Positions 25,844 to 33,905 of a stretch of 64,000 nucleotides of DNA are shown piece by piece. The stretch is from an uncultured Bacteroidales bacterium (GTDB taxonomy: Bacteria > Bacteroidota > Bacteroidia > Bacteroidales > Bacteroidaceae), in NCBI GenBank assembly GCA_902772585.1, contig CACYBB010000004.1:1-64000 (forward strand), given 5' to 3'. A model generated the notes under the pieces. The model was not told where the DNA came from, ran no database searches, and worked only from the letters and a program-made list of their open reading frames with translations. The position numbers were made by a program, and so were the translations under genes. Numbering within the stretch: the stretch's first letter is position 1; each line of letters opens with the position of its first letter.

Positions 25844-26005
25844 TTAATCCTCAGGAGAGAAATCGTCCTTACCAACACCACAGATAGGGCATACCCAGTC
25901 TTCTGGGATGTCTTCAAATGCAGTACCTGGAGCGATACCATTGTCAGGATCGCCTACTTCAGGGTCATACACGTAGCCACAAGTCTCACAAACATACTTT
26001 TTCAT
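25844..26005 (-). CDS. Rubredoxin
   Basis: A 53-residue iron protein: [20 protein letters not shown] and a C-terminal [14 protein letters not shown]. The four iron ligands are C6, C9, C39 and C42. It is a small electron carrier used in anaerobes for peroxide or superoxide reduction and similar reactions. It lies 40 bp downstream of the GT9 gene on the same strand and 3 bp from the convergent NigD-like stop. Confidence 0.97.
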   Translation of the reverse strand: MKKYVCETCGYVYDPEVGDPDNGIAPGTAFEDIPEDWVCPICGVGKDDFSPED

Positions 26006-26045
26006 AAGCTTTTAGTTTTAAGGGATTATTAGAATAAAAAAATGA

Positions 26046-27098
26046 TTATCTCTTATCTATTATCTTCATGACTTTCTCCACGATAGTCTCTGGTGCTATA
26101 TTACGCATACAAGCATAATCACCACGAAGACATGGTTTCTGTCCGTAGATACTGCACGGACGACAGTCGAGAGGTATCTGTACTGCATTCTCTTCCGTCT
26201 GTCCCCACCCCATGAAACCAGCATAAGGATGAGTAGCTCCCCATACGCTGACCACCGGTGTATCAGTGAGCGACGCCAGATGCATGTTTGAGGAGTCCAT
26301 GGATACCATCACATCAAGATGGCTCATCAGGATAAGCTCCTGATGCAGCGACTCCAATAGTTTTCCTGTATAAATGCAAGCAGGGTGCTGCTCACACCAT
26401 TCTGTGAAGTACTTATCTTCTTGCTCACCACGTCCAAAGAGGAAGATACGAGCCTTGGGATACTTGGCGAGAAGCTGTTCTATCACCTGATGCATCAAAC
26501 GAGGAGGATATGTCTTCCCCTCATGAGCTGCAAAAGGTGCCACGCCTATCCACTGTTCAAAGGATTTCTTGACACACATTCCTGCAGGCAGCATATTCAA
26601 GTTGCCACCTTCCTCAGGGAATATGCTCTTGAACTGTATGTCTACTGGATACCCCAGTTTCTCAAAGACATCGATATAATTCTGGAAGGAAGTAGGTTGC
26701 TGCACCAGTTCCTTGTTCGATGCAGAAGTAATACGACGACGCCCCTTACGATGTTTGTTGATATGAGCCACACGATAGTGCCCCAGATTAAAGCGTATGC
26801 GGAGATATTCTGAACGAAGCACACTATGCAAATCAGCGACAGCCGTAAACTGCTTGGCTGTTAATCGACGATAGAGTGCATTCAGTCCTTTAATGCCACG
26901 ATACTCGTTTTTCAGGTCAGCGGCCATAAATCCCACGTTGGGAGCAAGATCTTCAAAGAAGGGACGCGCAAACGCCCTGCTCAACACCGTGATACGGATA
27001 TCAGGGTACTGATGAGCCAACGAATAGATGACAGGCACCATCATGGCGACATCACCCATCGCAGAGAAGCGGATAACGAGTATGTGTTCTTTTCTCAT
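26046..27098 (-). CDS. Family 9 glycosyltransferase (heptosyltransferase-like)
   Basis: A 350-residue GT-B enzyme. The N-terminus HILVIRFSAMGDVAMMVPV is the GT9 acceptor-binding block; VGVAPFAAHEGKTYPP and MDSSNMHLASLTDTPVVSVWGATHP are the sugar-nucleotide site. It should add a heptose or related sugar to lipopolysaccharide core at the inner membrane. Bacteroidales often lack heptose, so the donor may differ. It follows a DUF4254 gene with a heptamer-array gap, a pairing common in the order. Confidence 0.9.
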   Translation of the reverse strand: MRKEHILVIRFSAMGDVAMMVPVIYSLAHQYPDIRITVLSRAFARPFFEDLAPNVGFMAADLKNEYRGIKGLNALYRRLTAKQFTAVADLHSVLRSEYLRIRFNLGHYRVAHINKHRKGRRRITSASNKELVQQPTSFQNYIDVFEKLGYPVDIQFKSIFPEEGGNLNMLPAGMCVKKSFEQWIGVAPFAAHEGKTYPPRLMHQVIEQLLAKYPKARIFLFGRGEQEDKYFTEWCEQHPACIYTGKLLESLHQELILMSHLDVMVSMDSSNMHLASLTDTPVVSVWGATHPYAGFMGWGQTEENAVQIPLDCRPCSIYGQKPCLRGDYACMRNIAPETIVEKVMKIIDKR

Positions 27099-27099
27099 A

Positions 27100-27134
27100 T
27101 TGGCTGTTAGCTTTTAGCTATTAGCACTTGGCTA
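27100..27134. repeat. Five heptamers between DUF4254 gene and GT9
   Basis: Units TTGGCTG, TTAGCTT, TTAGCTA, TTAGCAC, TTGGCTA. The DUF4254 stop is in the last unit and the array reaches within two bases of the GT9 ATG. Confidence 0.88.
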
Positions 27135-27734
27135 TTTCTTATAGAGTACTGGATTGGTAGCTGGGTCGTTGTACATCTTCATCTGGCGATACACCTTCAT
27201 GTACTTACGACCAGCCTCGATATCCTCCAACAACTGGTCAATAGCCGTCGAGAGGTCAACCTGCTGCTCCAACAGCACATCAAGCTTGGCCTGACACTTC
27301 TGCACATGCTCCGTATCTGCATCCTTACGCTCGGTTTGTTCTTTCATATGCCAAATCTTCAGCGCCAAAATGCTCAAGCGGTCGGTAGCCCATGCAGGAC
27401 TCTCTGTATTCAGACGAGCATCAGCCTGTGGCTGCACGTCGGCATAAACCTTGCGGAAGTAAGTATCAATTTCCTCCACCAAGTCCGTACGGTCCTGATT
27501 GGAGCGGTCAATACGACGCTTCAAGCCCAAGGCCTCTGCAGGGTCAATATGAGGATCACGGATAATATCCTCCAAATGCCACTGCACGGTATCTATCCAG
27601 CACTTCAGATAGAGACTATACTCAATGGTATCACGCTCGTATGGATTGTTGATGGGCGTATCTACATTGTCCTTCAAGTGATAGTCACGAATAGCCTGAT
27701 TGAATATTTTGTTGGCTTTTTCTGTAAATGTCAT
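27132..27734 (-). CDS. DUF4254 domain protein
   Basis: A 200-residue, mostly helical cytosolic protein with no signal peptide. The start MTFTEKANKIFNQAIRDYH at 27734 is preferred because the frame upstream crosses the -7 box at 27760-27767. It matches the DUF4254 family of Bacteroidetes, which is usually encoded beside GT9 genes. The function is unknown; a helper role in lipopolysaccharide synthesis is a guess from context. Confidence 0.85.
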   Translation of the reverse strand: MTFTEKANKIFNQAIRDYHLKDNVDTPINNPYERDTIEYSLYLKCWIDTVQWHLEDIIRDPHIDPAEALGLKRRIDRSNQDRTDLVEEIDTYFRKVYADVQPQADARLNTESPAWATDRLSILALKIWHMKEQTERKDADTEHVQKCQAKLDVLLEQQVDLSTAIDQLLEDIEAGRKYMKVYRQMKMYNDPATNPVLYKK

Positions 27735-27759
27735 AGTGTTTGTTGTTTTGTTTATTTTG

Positions 27760-27767
27760 CAAAGATA
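27760..27767 (-). promoter_or_regulatory. Promoter -7 box of DUF4254-GT9-rubredoxin unit
   Basis: TATCTTTG on the minus strand, 25 bp upstream of the chosen ATG. Confidence 0.78.
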
Positions 27768-27861
27768 CGACAAATAAATGACAAATCATCATTTTTCCGC
27801 AATTATTTTTGTGATATGCAAGTAATTAGAAGATGTTTTTGGTCATATTCGTGGTTTTTTG

Positions 27862-27869
27862 TATCTTTG
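27862..27869 (+). promoter_or_regulatory. Promoter of pseudouridine synthase-helicase unit
   Basis: TATCTTTG (-7) with TTTG at 27838-27841 and a 20-bp spacer. The ATG is only 13 bases after the box, so the leader would be very short. Confidence 0.8.
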
Positions 27870-27882
27870 CAAAACCAACAAG

Positions 27883-29190
27883 ATGAGCATACATCCACTC
27901 CATACCAACAATGAGCGACCGGCACGGTTTACCTATCCGTTCTGCTATGAGCCACACCCCCTATGCCAACAAGCGGCGGCAGAGGTGCAGCAGTATATTG
28001 CGACACATGAGGAGATACGCAGTGATGCTGACAAAGGTAAGATGTTTGGCGTCTTGGTGGTGGAAGATGCTCATGGTTTGTCTTTCCTTGCAGCCTACAG
28101 CGGCCTACTGGCAGGGCGTAATGACTGGTCATATTTTGTACCACCGGTATATGATGCCCAGCAACCTGACGGACACTTCAAGACCGTCGAACGTGAGATA
28201 TCAGCAAAGGGCGGTGATAAAGAAATGTCCCAAGAACTGCAGACATGGTTGTTCCACCAATATCAGCTACTTAACGCCCATGGTGAGGTAAAAGACCTTG
28301 TTGATATCTGGCAAGAATACTACAACCGTCCTAAGCTTAGGCAGAAATACCCGCTGCCACCAGGTGGAACAGGTGACTGTTGCGCTCCAAAGTTGTTGCA
28401 ATATGCCTATCTGCATGGGCTACGCCCCATCTGTATGGCAGAATTCTGGTGGGGGCAATCTAACAAGGAGGAACTACGTCAACACCTGAATTACTATCCC
28501 GCTTGTCGTGGCAAATGCAAACCCATATTGACGTGGATGATGCAAGGACTGGATGTTGATCCAGACCCAGAGGCACAACGTTTTGAACATATGGAAATAC
28601 CCATCGTCTACGAAGATGACGACCTGCTCGTAATTGATAAGCCCAGCGGTATGCTGTCAGTACCAGGGCGCGTTGAGGAGTATAGCGTAGAAACCGTTAT
28701 GCAGCAGCGTTATCCAAATAGTACCGTTGCCCATCGGCTGGATATGGGTACCAGTGGTCTGCTTATCGTGGCAAAGCATATCAATGCTTATCACTCACTA
28801 CAACAGCAATTCATTCACCATGAAGTAAAAAAGAAATATGTAGCAATGCTGGAACATGTAGGACAGGGAACAGGTATCATCAGTCTACCTTTACGTCCAG
28901 ACCCTATGAACCGACCAAGACAGGTGGTTGATATGGAGCACGGCAAACGCGCTGTTACACGCTATGAGTTCCTCAACGACCATCTGGTGGCGCTATGGCC
29001 AGAAACGGGACGTACCCATCAGTTGCGCATCCATTGCGCACACCCCGATGGACTAGCCAACCCCATCGTTGGCGACGAGCTCTATGGCACCAAAAACTCA
29101 CGACTCTGTCTGCATGCTGCAGAGATATGGTTCAAACATCCAATAACTGGAGAAAAGATGCATTTTCAGACAACCCCCGATTTTCTATGA
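27883..29190 (+). CDS. RluA-family pseudouridine synthase with N-terminal extension
   Basis: A 435-residue protein. Residues about 240-435 form an RluA-type catalytic domain: VIDKPSGMLSVPGR, the catalytic AHRLDMGTSGLLIVAK (Asp near 286) and ETGRTHQLRIHCAHPDG. Residues 1-235 are an extra domain seen in a Bacteroidetes/gamma subgroup, with Cys residues in GGTGDCCAPKLLQ and ACRGKC but no assigned function. There is no S4 domain. It probably modifies rRNA or tRNA. The start at 27883 is set by the promoter. It overlaps the helicase gene (ATGA). Confidence 0.88.
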   Translation: MSIHPLHTNNERPARFTYPFCYEPHPLCQQAAAEVQQYIATHEEIRSDADKGKMFGVLVVEDAHGLSFLAAYSGLLAGRNDWSYFVPPVYDAQQPDGHFKTVEREISAKGGDKEMSQELQTWLFHQYQLLNAHGEVKDLVDIWQEYYNRPKLRQKYPLPPGGTGDCCAPKLLQYAYLHGLRPICMAEFWWGQSNKEELRQHLNYYPACRGKCKPILTWMMQGLDVDPDPEAQRFEHMEIPIVYEDDDLLVIDKPSGMLSVPGRVEEYSVETVMQQRYPNSTVAHRLDMGTSGLLIVAKHINAYHSLQQQFIHHEVKKKYVAMLEHVGQGTGIISLPLRPDPMNRPRQVVDMEHGKRAVTRYEFLNDHLVALWPETGRTHQLRIHCAHPDGLANPIVGDELYGTKNSRLCLHAAEIWFKHPITGEKMHFQTTPDFL

Positions 29191-31103
29191 CACAGACATC
29201 ACCTATACAAGCACTTCAACAGCAACGCCTACTGTTACAGTTAGAGTATGAGACCGAGAAGGAGACCTTCCGACAACAGACCCAGCAAACGGGTATGGAG
29301 CGGAAGGTCAAGAGAGGTGATGCCTGGTGGCCCATCAAGTACAGCAAGAGTTACTACAACTCGCTAAACCAGTTAGCGATCGAGGTAGTGCGCACCGCAG
29401 ACACTGATATTGAGCACAACTTTGAGTTTGGGAAACCTGTATCGTTCTTTCGGATAGATAGTGGAGAAAAAACCATACACCATTTTCGTCTTACAGGCAT
29501 CGTAAGCTATGTTGATGGTGACCGTATGGTCATCACCGTGCCAGACGGCTTTTCCGTCGTAGAGCTGCAGAGCACCACTACTACCGATTCTTCGCTGGGT
29601 GTGCAACTCTCGTTCGACGAGACATCATATCGTCTGATGATGGAGGCACTAGACCGTGCCATTCGTGGCAAGGGACGCTTGGGTTATCTCCGCGACCTAT
29701 TCTATTCGCGCCAGAAACCAGAGACCTTTGTCTTTCCACCTATGCACTTCCCGTATCTTAACCAAACACAGGAGAATGCCGTCAATATGGTACTACGTGC
29801 CAAGGATGTAGCTATTGTGCATGGTCCTCCAGGTACGGGAAAAACAACAACTCTCGTTGAAGCCATCCGCGAAACGTTAATGCGCGAGAATCAGGTACTA
29901 GTGTGTGCACAGAGCAATATGGCTGTCGATTGGATTAGTGAAAAACTCGTTGACCGAGGCATCAATGTGCTGCGCATCGGCAATCCAACACGTGTCAACG
30001 ACAAAATGCTCTCGTTCACCTATGAGCGACGTTTCGAGGCACATCCAGACTATCCGCACCTGTGGGCTATCCGTAAAGCTATCCGTGATCTGCGAAGCCA
30101 CCGTAAGCGGGGCGATGAGAAGTATCACCAGAAATTGGAAAGCCTAAAGAGTCGCGCCACCGAACTGGAGATTCGCATCAACAATGATCTCTTTGGGGAG
30201 GCCCGCGTCATTGCCTCTACATTAGTGGGCGCTGCCAATCGGTTGTTGGACGGTCAGAAGTTTGGCACCTTGTTTATCGACGAGGCGGCACAAGCTTTAG
30301 AGGCTGCCTGTTGGATACCATTGCGACGTGCTAGCCGCGTGGTATTGGCGGGTGACCACTGTCAGTTGCCACCCACCGTCAAAAGCATTGCAGCCTTGAA
30401 GGCAGGACTGGGCAAGACGCTCATGGAACGCATTGTGGAGATGCATCCAGAGGCAGTTACACTACTGAAGATACAGTATCGCATGAATGACGACATCATG
30501 CGTTTCTCCTCTAACTATTTCTATGGCGGACAGGTGGAGAGTGCTCCAGAAGTGAAGTTCCGAAACATTCTCGACATGGACATACCGATGACGTGGATAG
30601 ACACGTCTGAGTTCACAGACCTTGTGTCCGACAGTTCCCCCGTAGGAACATTCAAGGAAGAATTCGTCGGAGAGTCATTTGGTCGTATCAACAAGGCAGA
30701 GGCAGAGCTAACATTACTGGCCCTGCAGAACTATTTTGAGAAGATTGGCAAGCAGCGTTTACTCGACGAACGCATTGATGTAGGTATTATCTCGCCTTAT
30801 CGTGCTCAGGTGCAATATCTTCGCCGTCTGCTGATGAAACGGGAATATTTCAAGCCATTCCGTCGGCTCATCAGTGTCAATACCGTTGATGGTTTTCAGG
30901 GACAGGAACGCGACATCATCGTTATCTCCTTGGTACGTTCCAATGATGAAGGGCAAATAGGATTCCTGCGCGACCTGCGTCGCATGAATGTAGCCATCAC
31001 TCGTGCACGCATGAAACTCATCATACTTGGTAACGCTCCTACCATGACTCGTCACCCGTTTTATCATCAGTTGTGGCAATATATAGACAATTTATCAGGA
31101 TAA
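29187..31103 (+). CDS. Superfamily 1 DNA/RNA helicase (UPF1/IGHMBP2-like)
   Basis: A 638-residue helicase. Motif I is VHGPPGTGKTTTLVEA (about 210), motif II FIDEAAQALEAA, motif III LAGDHCQLPPTV, motif V VDGFQGQERDIIVISLV and motif VI VAITRARMKLIILGN. The N-terminal part resembles the beta-barrel region of IGHMBP2-type enzymes. It likely unwinds DNA or RNA 5' to 3'; the in vivo role is unknown. The ATG overlaps the upstream stop by four bases, so the frame further upstream is an antisense-free extension, not coding. Confidence 0.92.
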   Translation: MTQTSPIQALQQQRLLLQLEYETEKETFRQQTQQTGMERKVKRGDAWWPIKYSKSYYNSLNQLAIEVVRTADTDIEHNFEFGKPVSFFRIDSGEKTIHHFRLTGIVSYVDGDRMVITVPDGFSVVELQSTTTTDSSLGVQLSFDETSYRLMMEALDRAIRGKGRLGYLRDLFYSRQKPETFVFPPMHFPYLNQTQENAVNMVLRAKDVAIVHGPPGTGKTTTLVEAIRETLMRENQVLVCAQSNMAVDWISEKLVDRGINVLRIGNPTRVNDKMLSFTYERRFEAHPDYPHLWAIRKAIRDLRSHRKRGDEKYHQKLESLKSRATELEIRINNDLFGEARVIASTLVGAANRLLDGQKFGTLFIDEAAQALEAACWIPLRRASRVVLAGDHCQLPPTVKSIAALKAGLGKTLMERIVEMHPEAVTLLKIQYRMNDDIMRFSSNYFYGGQVESAPEVKFRNILDMDIPMTWIDTSEFTDLVSDSSPVGTFKEEFVGESFGRINKAEAELTLLALQNYFEKIGKQRLLDERIDVGIISPYRAQVQYLRRLLMKREYFKPFRRLISVNTVDGFQGQERDIIVISLVRSNDEGQIGFLRDLRRMNVAITRARMKLIILGNAPTMTRHPFYHQLWQYIDNLSG

Positions 31104-31130
31104 TTATTTGTGTGTTTCAGTTTTTTGCAG

Positions 31131-31138
31131 TAATTTTG
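31131..31138 (+). promoter_or_regulatory. Promoter of GNAT-like gene
   Basis: TAATTTTG (-7) with TTTG at 31107-31110 and a 20-bp spacer. Confidence 0.8.
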
Positions 31139-31161
31139 CACACAAATAAGGGAATAGTGCC

Positions 31162-32298
31162 ATGAGCAAGATTGAAATTAAACCAGTGACTACCCGCAAG
31201 GAACTGCAACAGTTTGTGCAGTTCTACTACGATTTATACCGCGACTGCAAGTTTGCTGTGCCTTTCCTGTACAGCGAAGAGATGTCGACATTGCGAGAAG
31301 ACAAGAACACTTCTTTTGAGTGTTGCGAAGCCCAGTATTTTATGGCCTTTCGTGACGGAAAGCTCGTAGGACGTGTGGCAGCAATCATCAACAAACGAGC
31401 CAATGAGCGCTGGAATCGCAAACAGGTTCGCTTCAGTTGGTTTGACTTCGTTGATGATAAGGAAGTCAGTACAGCCTTACTTAAAACCGTTGAAGATTGG
31501 GGACGCGAAAAAGGCATGACAGAGATTACGGGTCCGATAGGTTTTATTGATACCGACCGTGAAGGCATGCTTGTTGAAGGTTTCGACGAGCTCTCCACGA
31601 TGTACATCAACTACAACTACCCATACTACCCTCAGCACATGGAACAACTGTCTGGTTTCGAAAAGGCCAACGACTGGGTGGAATTGCGCGTCAAGGTCCC
31701 TGAGGTAGTGCCCGACAAATTTGCTAAGATTACCGAAATGGTGCGCAAGCGCTATGGTCTGCGTGTACATAAGTTCTCACGCAAGGAACTCGTTAACGAC
31801 GGCTGGGGCAAGAAGATTTTCGACCTGCTCAACGAAACCTACAAGGATCTCTATGGCTTCAGTCAGTTGTCAGACTACCAGATTAGCCAACTTGTTAACG
31901 ACTATATCAAGATTGCAGACCTCAATTTGGTAACTGGCATTATGGATGGTGACAAGTTAGTAGGCTTCGGCATCACTTTCCCCTCGTTCTCACATGCCCT
32001 ACAGAAAACCAACGATGGTCGCTTTTTACCCTTTGGGTGGTGGCACCTGCTGAAGACACTCAAGTGGCACAAGACTGACACCGTTGACCTCCTGCTTATT
32101 GGCGTGCTTCCAGAATACCGCTCAAAAGGAGCCAATGCCCTCATTTTCGACGATCTTATCCGTCAGTTCCAGGCCTATGGTTTTGATTGGGCAATAACAG
32201 GTCCACAGATGGAGAGCAACGAAGGTGTACTATCACAGTGGCAGTATTTGGAATCAACCCAGATTCGCCGTCACCGCTGCTACCACAAAGAGTTATAA
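31162..32298 (+). CDS. GNAT-superfamily-like protein
   Basis: A 378-residue cytosolic protein common in Bacteroidetes. It looks like two acetyltransferase-type halves: residues about 1-150 (FMAFRDGKLVGRVAAIIN...) and about 230-378 (LVTGIMDGDKLVGFGITFPS, LLLIGVLPEYRSKGANALIFDDLI), the latter with the acetyl-CoA-binding pattern of GNAT motif A. EITGPIGFIDTDREGMLVEGF in the middle is a strong family block. The substrate is unknown. It has its own promoter and shares a bidirectional hairpin with the convergent CE6 gene. Confidence 0.78.
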   Translation: MSKIEIKPVTTRKELQQFVQFYYDLYRDCKFAVPFLYSEEMSTLREDKNTSFECCEAQYFMAFRDGKLVGRVAAIINKRANERWNRKQVRFSWFDFVDDKEVSTALLKTVEDWGREKGMTEITGPIGFIDTDREGMLVEGFDELSTMYINYNYPYYPQHMEQLSGFEKANDWVELRVKVPEVVPDKFAKITEMVRKRYGLRVHKFSRKELVNDGWGKKIFDLLNETYKDLYGFSQLSDYQISQLVNDYIKIADLNLVTGIMDGDKLVGFGITFPSFSHALQKTNDGRFLPFGWWHLLKTLKWHKTDTVDLLLIGVLPEYRSKGANALIFDDLIRQFQAYGFDWAITGPQMESNEGVLSQWQYLESTQIRRHRCYHKEL

Positions 32299-32299
32299 T

Positions 32300-32366
32300 A
32301 AAAAAGTACTCCCACCTCCGGAAGCCCCTTAGCTTAGGTAACTTCAACGGATAGGTGGGAGATTTT
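32300..32366. terminator. Bidirectional terminator between GNAT and CE6 genes
   Basis: CTCCCACCT (32309-32317) pairs perfectly with AGGTGGGAG (32353-32361), with a 35-nt insert that resembles the CCCCTAAGTTAGGGG element at 23968. A-runs lie to the left (32300-32305), giving a T-run for the minus strand, and ATTTTGT lies to the right. Confidence 0.75.
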
Positions 32367-32387
32367 GTGAATAAGTTCTTGCTGAAC

Positions 32388-33887
32388 TTACTTTATTACA
32401 ACCTTTTTACCATTCATAATATACAGTCCTGGACGCAGGTTCTCTGCGTTAACACGACGGCCATCGAGCGTATAGACACCTGTCTTCGTCACTGGCTTCT
32501 GACCTTTAACATTTGTAATGCCTGTAGGCTCATTGGTCTCCTTCAGCGTGCAGAAAGTGAAATAAGTAGGCTCGTCGAACATAGCAGGATGTGCAGCATC
32601 CTTAAGATACTTGCCTGTGCCTTTGTTCAGCAACGTCCATCCCTTGCCATCGACATATTCTATGGTCCACACAGCACCATCAGGGATGTCGAAACCTCGT
32701 TGACCATTCAGTCCGTTGACAAAACAGCAACTTCCATCAACAGCCTGTGAATTCAGATAGGCAGTTTCTCCATTCACCTGATATTCTTCTCCATCGGGGG
32801 TAACGAGTTTCAAGGAACGTCCGCCAGTAATTCTCGAAAGTTTGAACTGATAGCCCTCATTACCAATATCGAATGCATTTTTGAAATTATCAAAGCCTAA
32901 ATCCTGTGCACCCGGACAGAAGAAAGCATTGTGCTCTGCCTCGTTGACAATAGCAAAACTCTTTCCTGACAAGGCTGATAGTGAACCGGTAAGACGCTCA
33001 TCAATAGTATAATATTTGGTATACTTTTCGGGATGGTTCATCACGTCAAGCACAACAGCTGCATAACGCTTTCCAAAAGTACGATAGCCTGCTGCAGAAA
33101 AGTGCCAGGGATCAGTGCCATTTCCAGGAATACCTTCAGCAGATACTACATGTCCTGTAGGAATGACATCGGGAATTTTAGCCACAACATGATTATGCCA
33201 AGAACAGCCACCGCCCTGATCCTCATACTCAGTCTCACCGACAAAAATATGTACATCAGAAGCTCTGAGACCGAGGTCCTTCAACATGTCCTTATATATC
33301 TTCTTCACCATGCCAGGCCACTTTTCATCACCATTATTAGACTCACCCTGATGTAGCAGGATACCCTTGATGACACCTACCTCCTGAGCCTTCTTGGCCA
33401 TCTCTATGATACGGCCGTAAGGGTTGCCACCATAGTGACGATTTGCCAGTGTTGCCCACCAAGGCGTACCACCATTACTCTCCTTCTCCTTAATTTTCTC
33501 TGCGTACAAGTCTTTGTCAAACATCTCGATAGGACTGCCCCCCATAGCAACGGCAATGACACCAATCTTCTTATCAGGGAGCTCCTGAACCATGGTACGG
33601 CCAAAATAGTCCGTAGGACCCAACTTACCATCAGGACTGACAATAGGGCACTCAGCCTTATACCAGTTGCCCAACGTACGCTTGGGAGTAGTATTGTTAA
33701 AGTTACATGTTGCCAGCATCTGGAAACGCTCATCAACGTTTCCTACATCTTGAGATTCCCATTGGGCATTACCCTCCATATTGGACTGACCAAAACAAAT
33801 GTAGATGTAAAAGTTCGGATCAACTTCTGCCTTTGCTCCCAATACAGAGCACAGCAACATCATAGCAGTAAGTAAATAGTGTTTCAT
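32388..33887 (-). CDS. CE6-type acetyl xylan esterase with C-terminal sorting tail
   Basis: A 499-residue secreted esterase. Signal peptide 1-20 (ends GAKAEV). The SGNH-like esterase domain spans about 22-290: FGQSNMEGN with nucleophile Ser35, KGILLHQGESNNGD, and DPWHFSAAGYRTFG with the Asp-His pair. Residues about 300-440 form a beta-rich domain of unknown type. The last ~30 residues (YTLDGRRVNAENLRPGLYIM...KKVVIK) resemble a type IX secretion-type tail. CE6 enzymes deacetylate xylan. It is the last gene of the minus-strand CAZyme run and paralogous to the CE6 half of the first gene (55716-57698). Confidence 0.88.
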   Translation of the reverse strand: MKHYLLTAMMLLCSVLGAKAEVDPNFYIYICFGQSNMEGNAQWESQDVGNVDERFQMLATCNFNNTTPKRTLGNWYKAECPIVSPDGKLGPTDYFGRTMVQELPDKKIGVIAVAMGGSPIEMFDKDLYAEKIKEKESNGGTPWWATLANRHYGGNPYGRIIEMAKKAQEVGVIKGILLHQGESNNGDEKWPGMVKKIYKDMLKDLGLRASDVHIFVGETEYEDQGGGCSWHNHVVAKIPDVIPTGHVVSAEGIPGNGTDPWHFSAAGYRTFGKRYAAVVLDVMNHPEKYTKYYTIDERLTGSLSALSGKSFAIVNEAEHNAFFCPGAQDLGFDNFKNAFDIGNEGYQFKLSRITGGRSLKLVTPDGEEYQVNGETAYLNSQAVDGSCCFVNGLNGQRGFDIPDGAVWTIEYVDGKGWTLLNKGTGKYLKDAAHPAMFDEPTYFTFCTLKETNEPTGITNVKGQKPVTKTGVYTLDGRRVNAENLRPGLYIMNGKKVVIK

Positions 33888-33905
33888 TGTATCCGTATTT
33901 TATAA

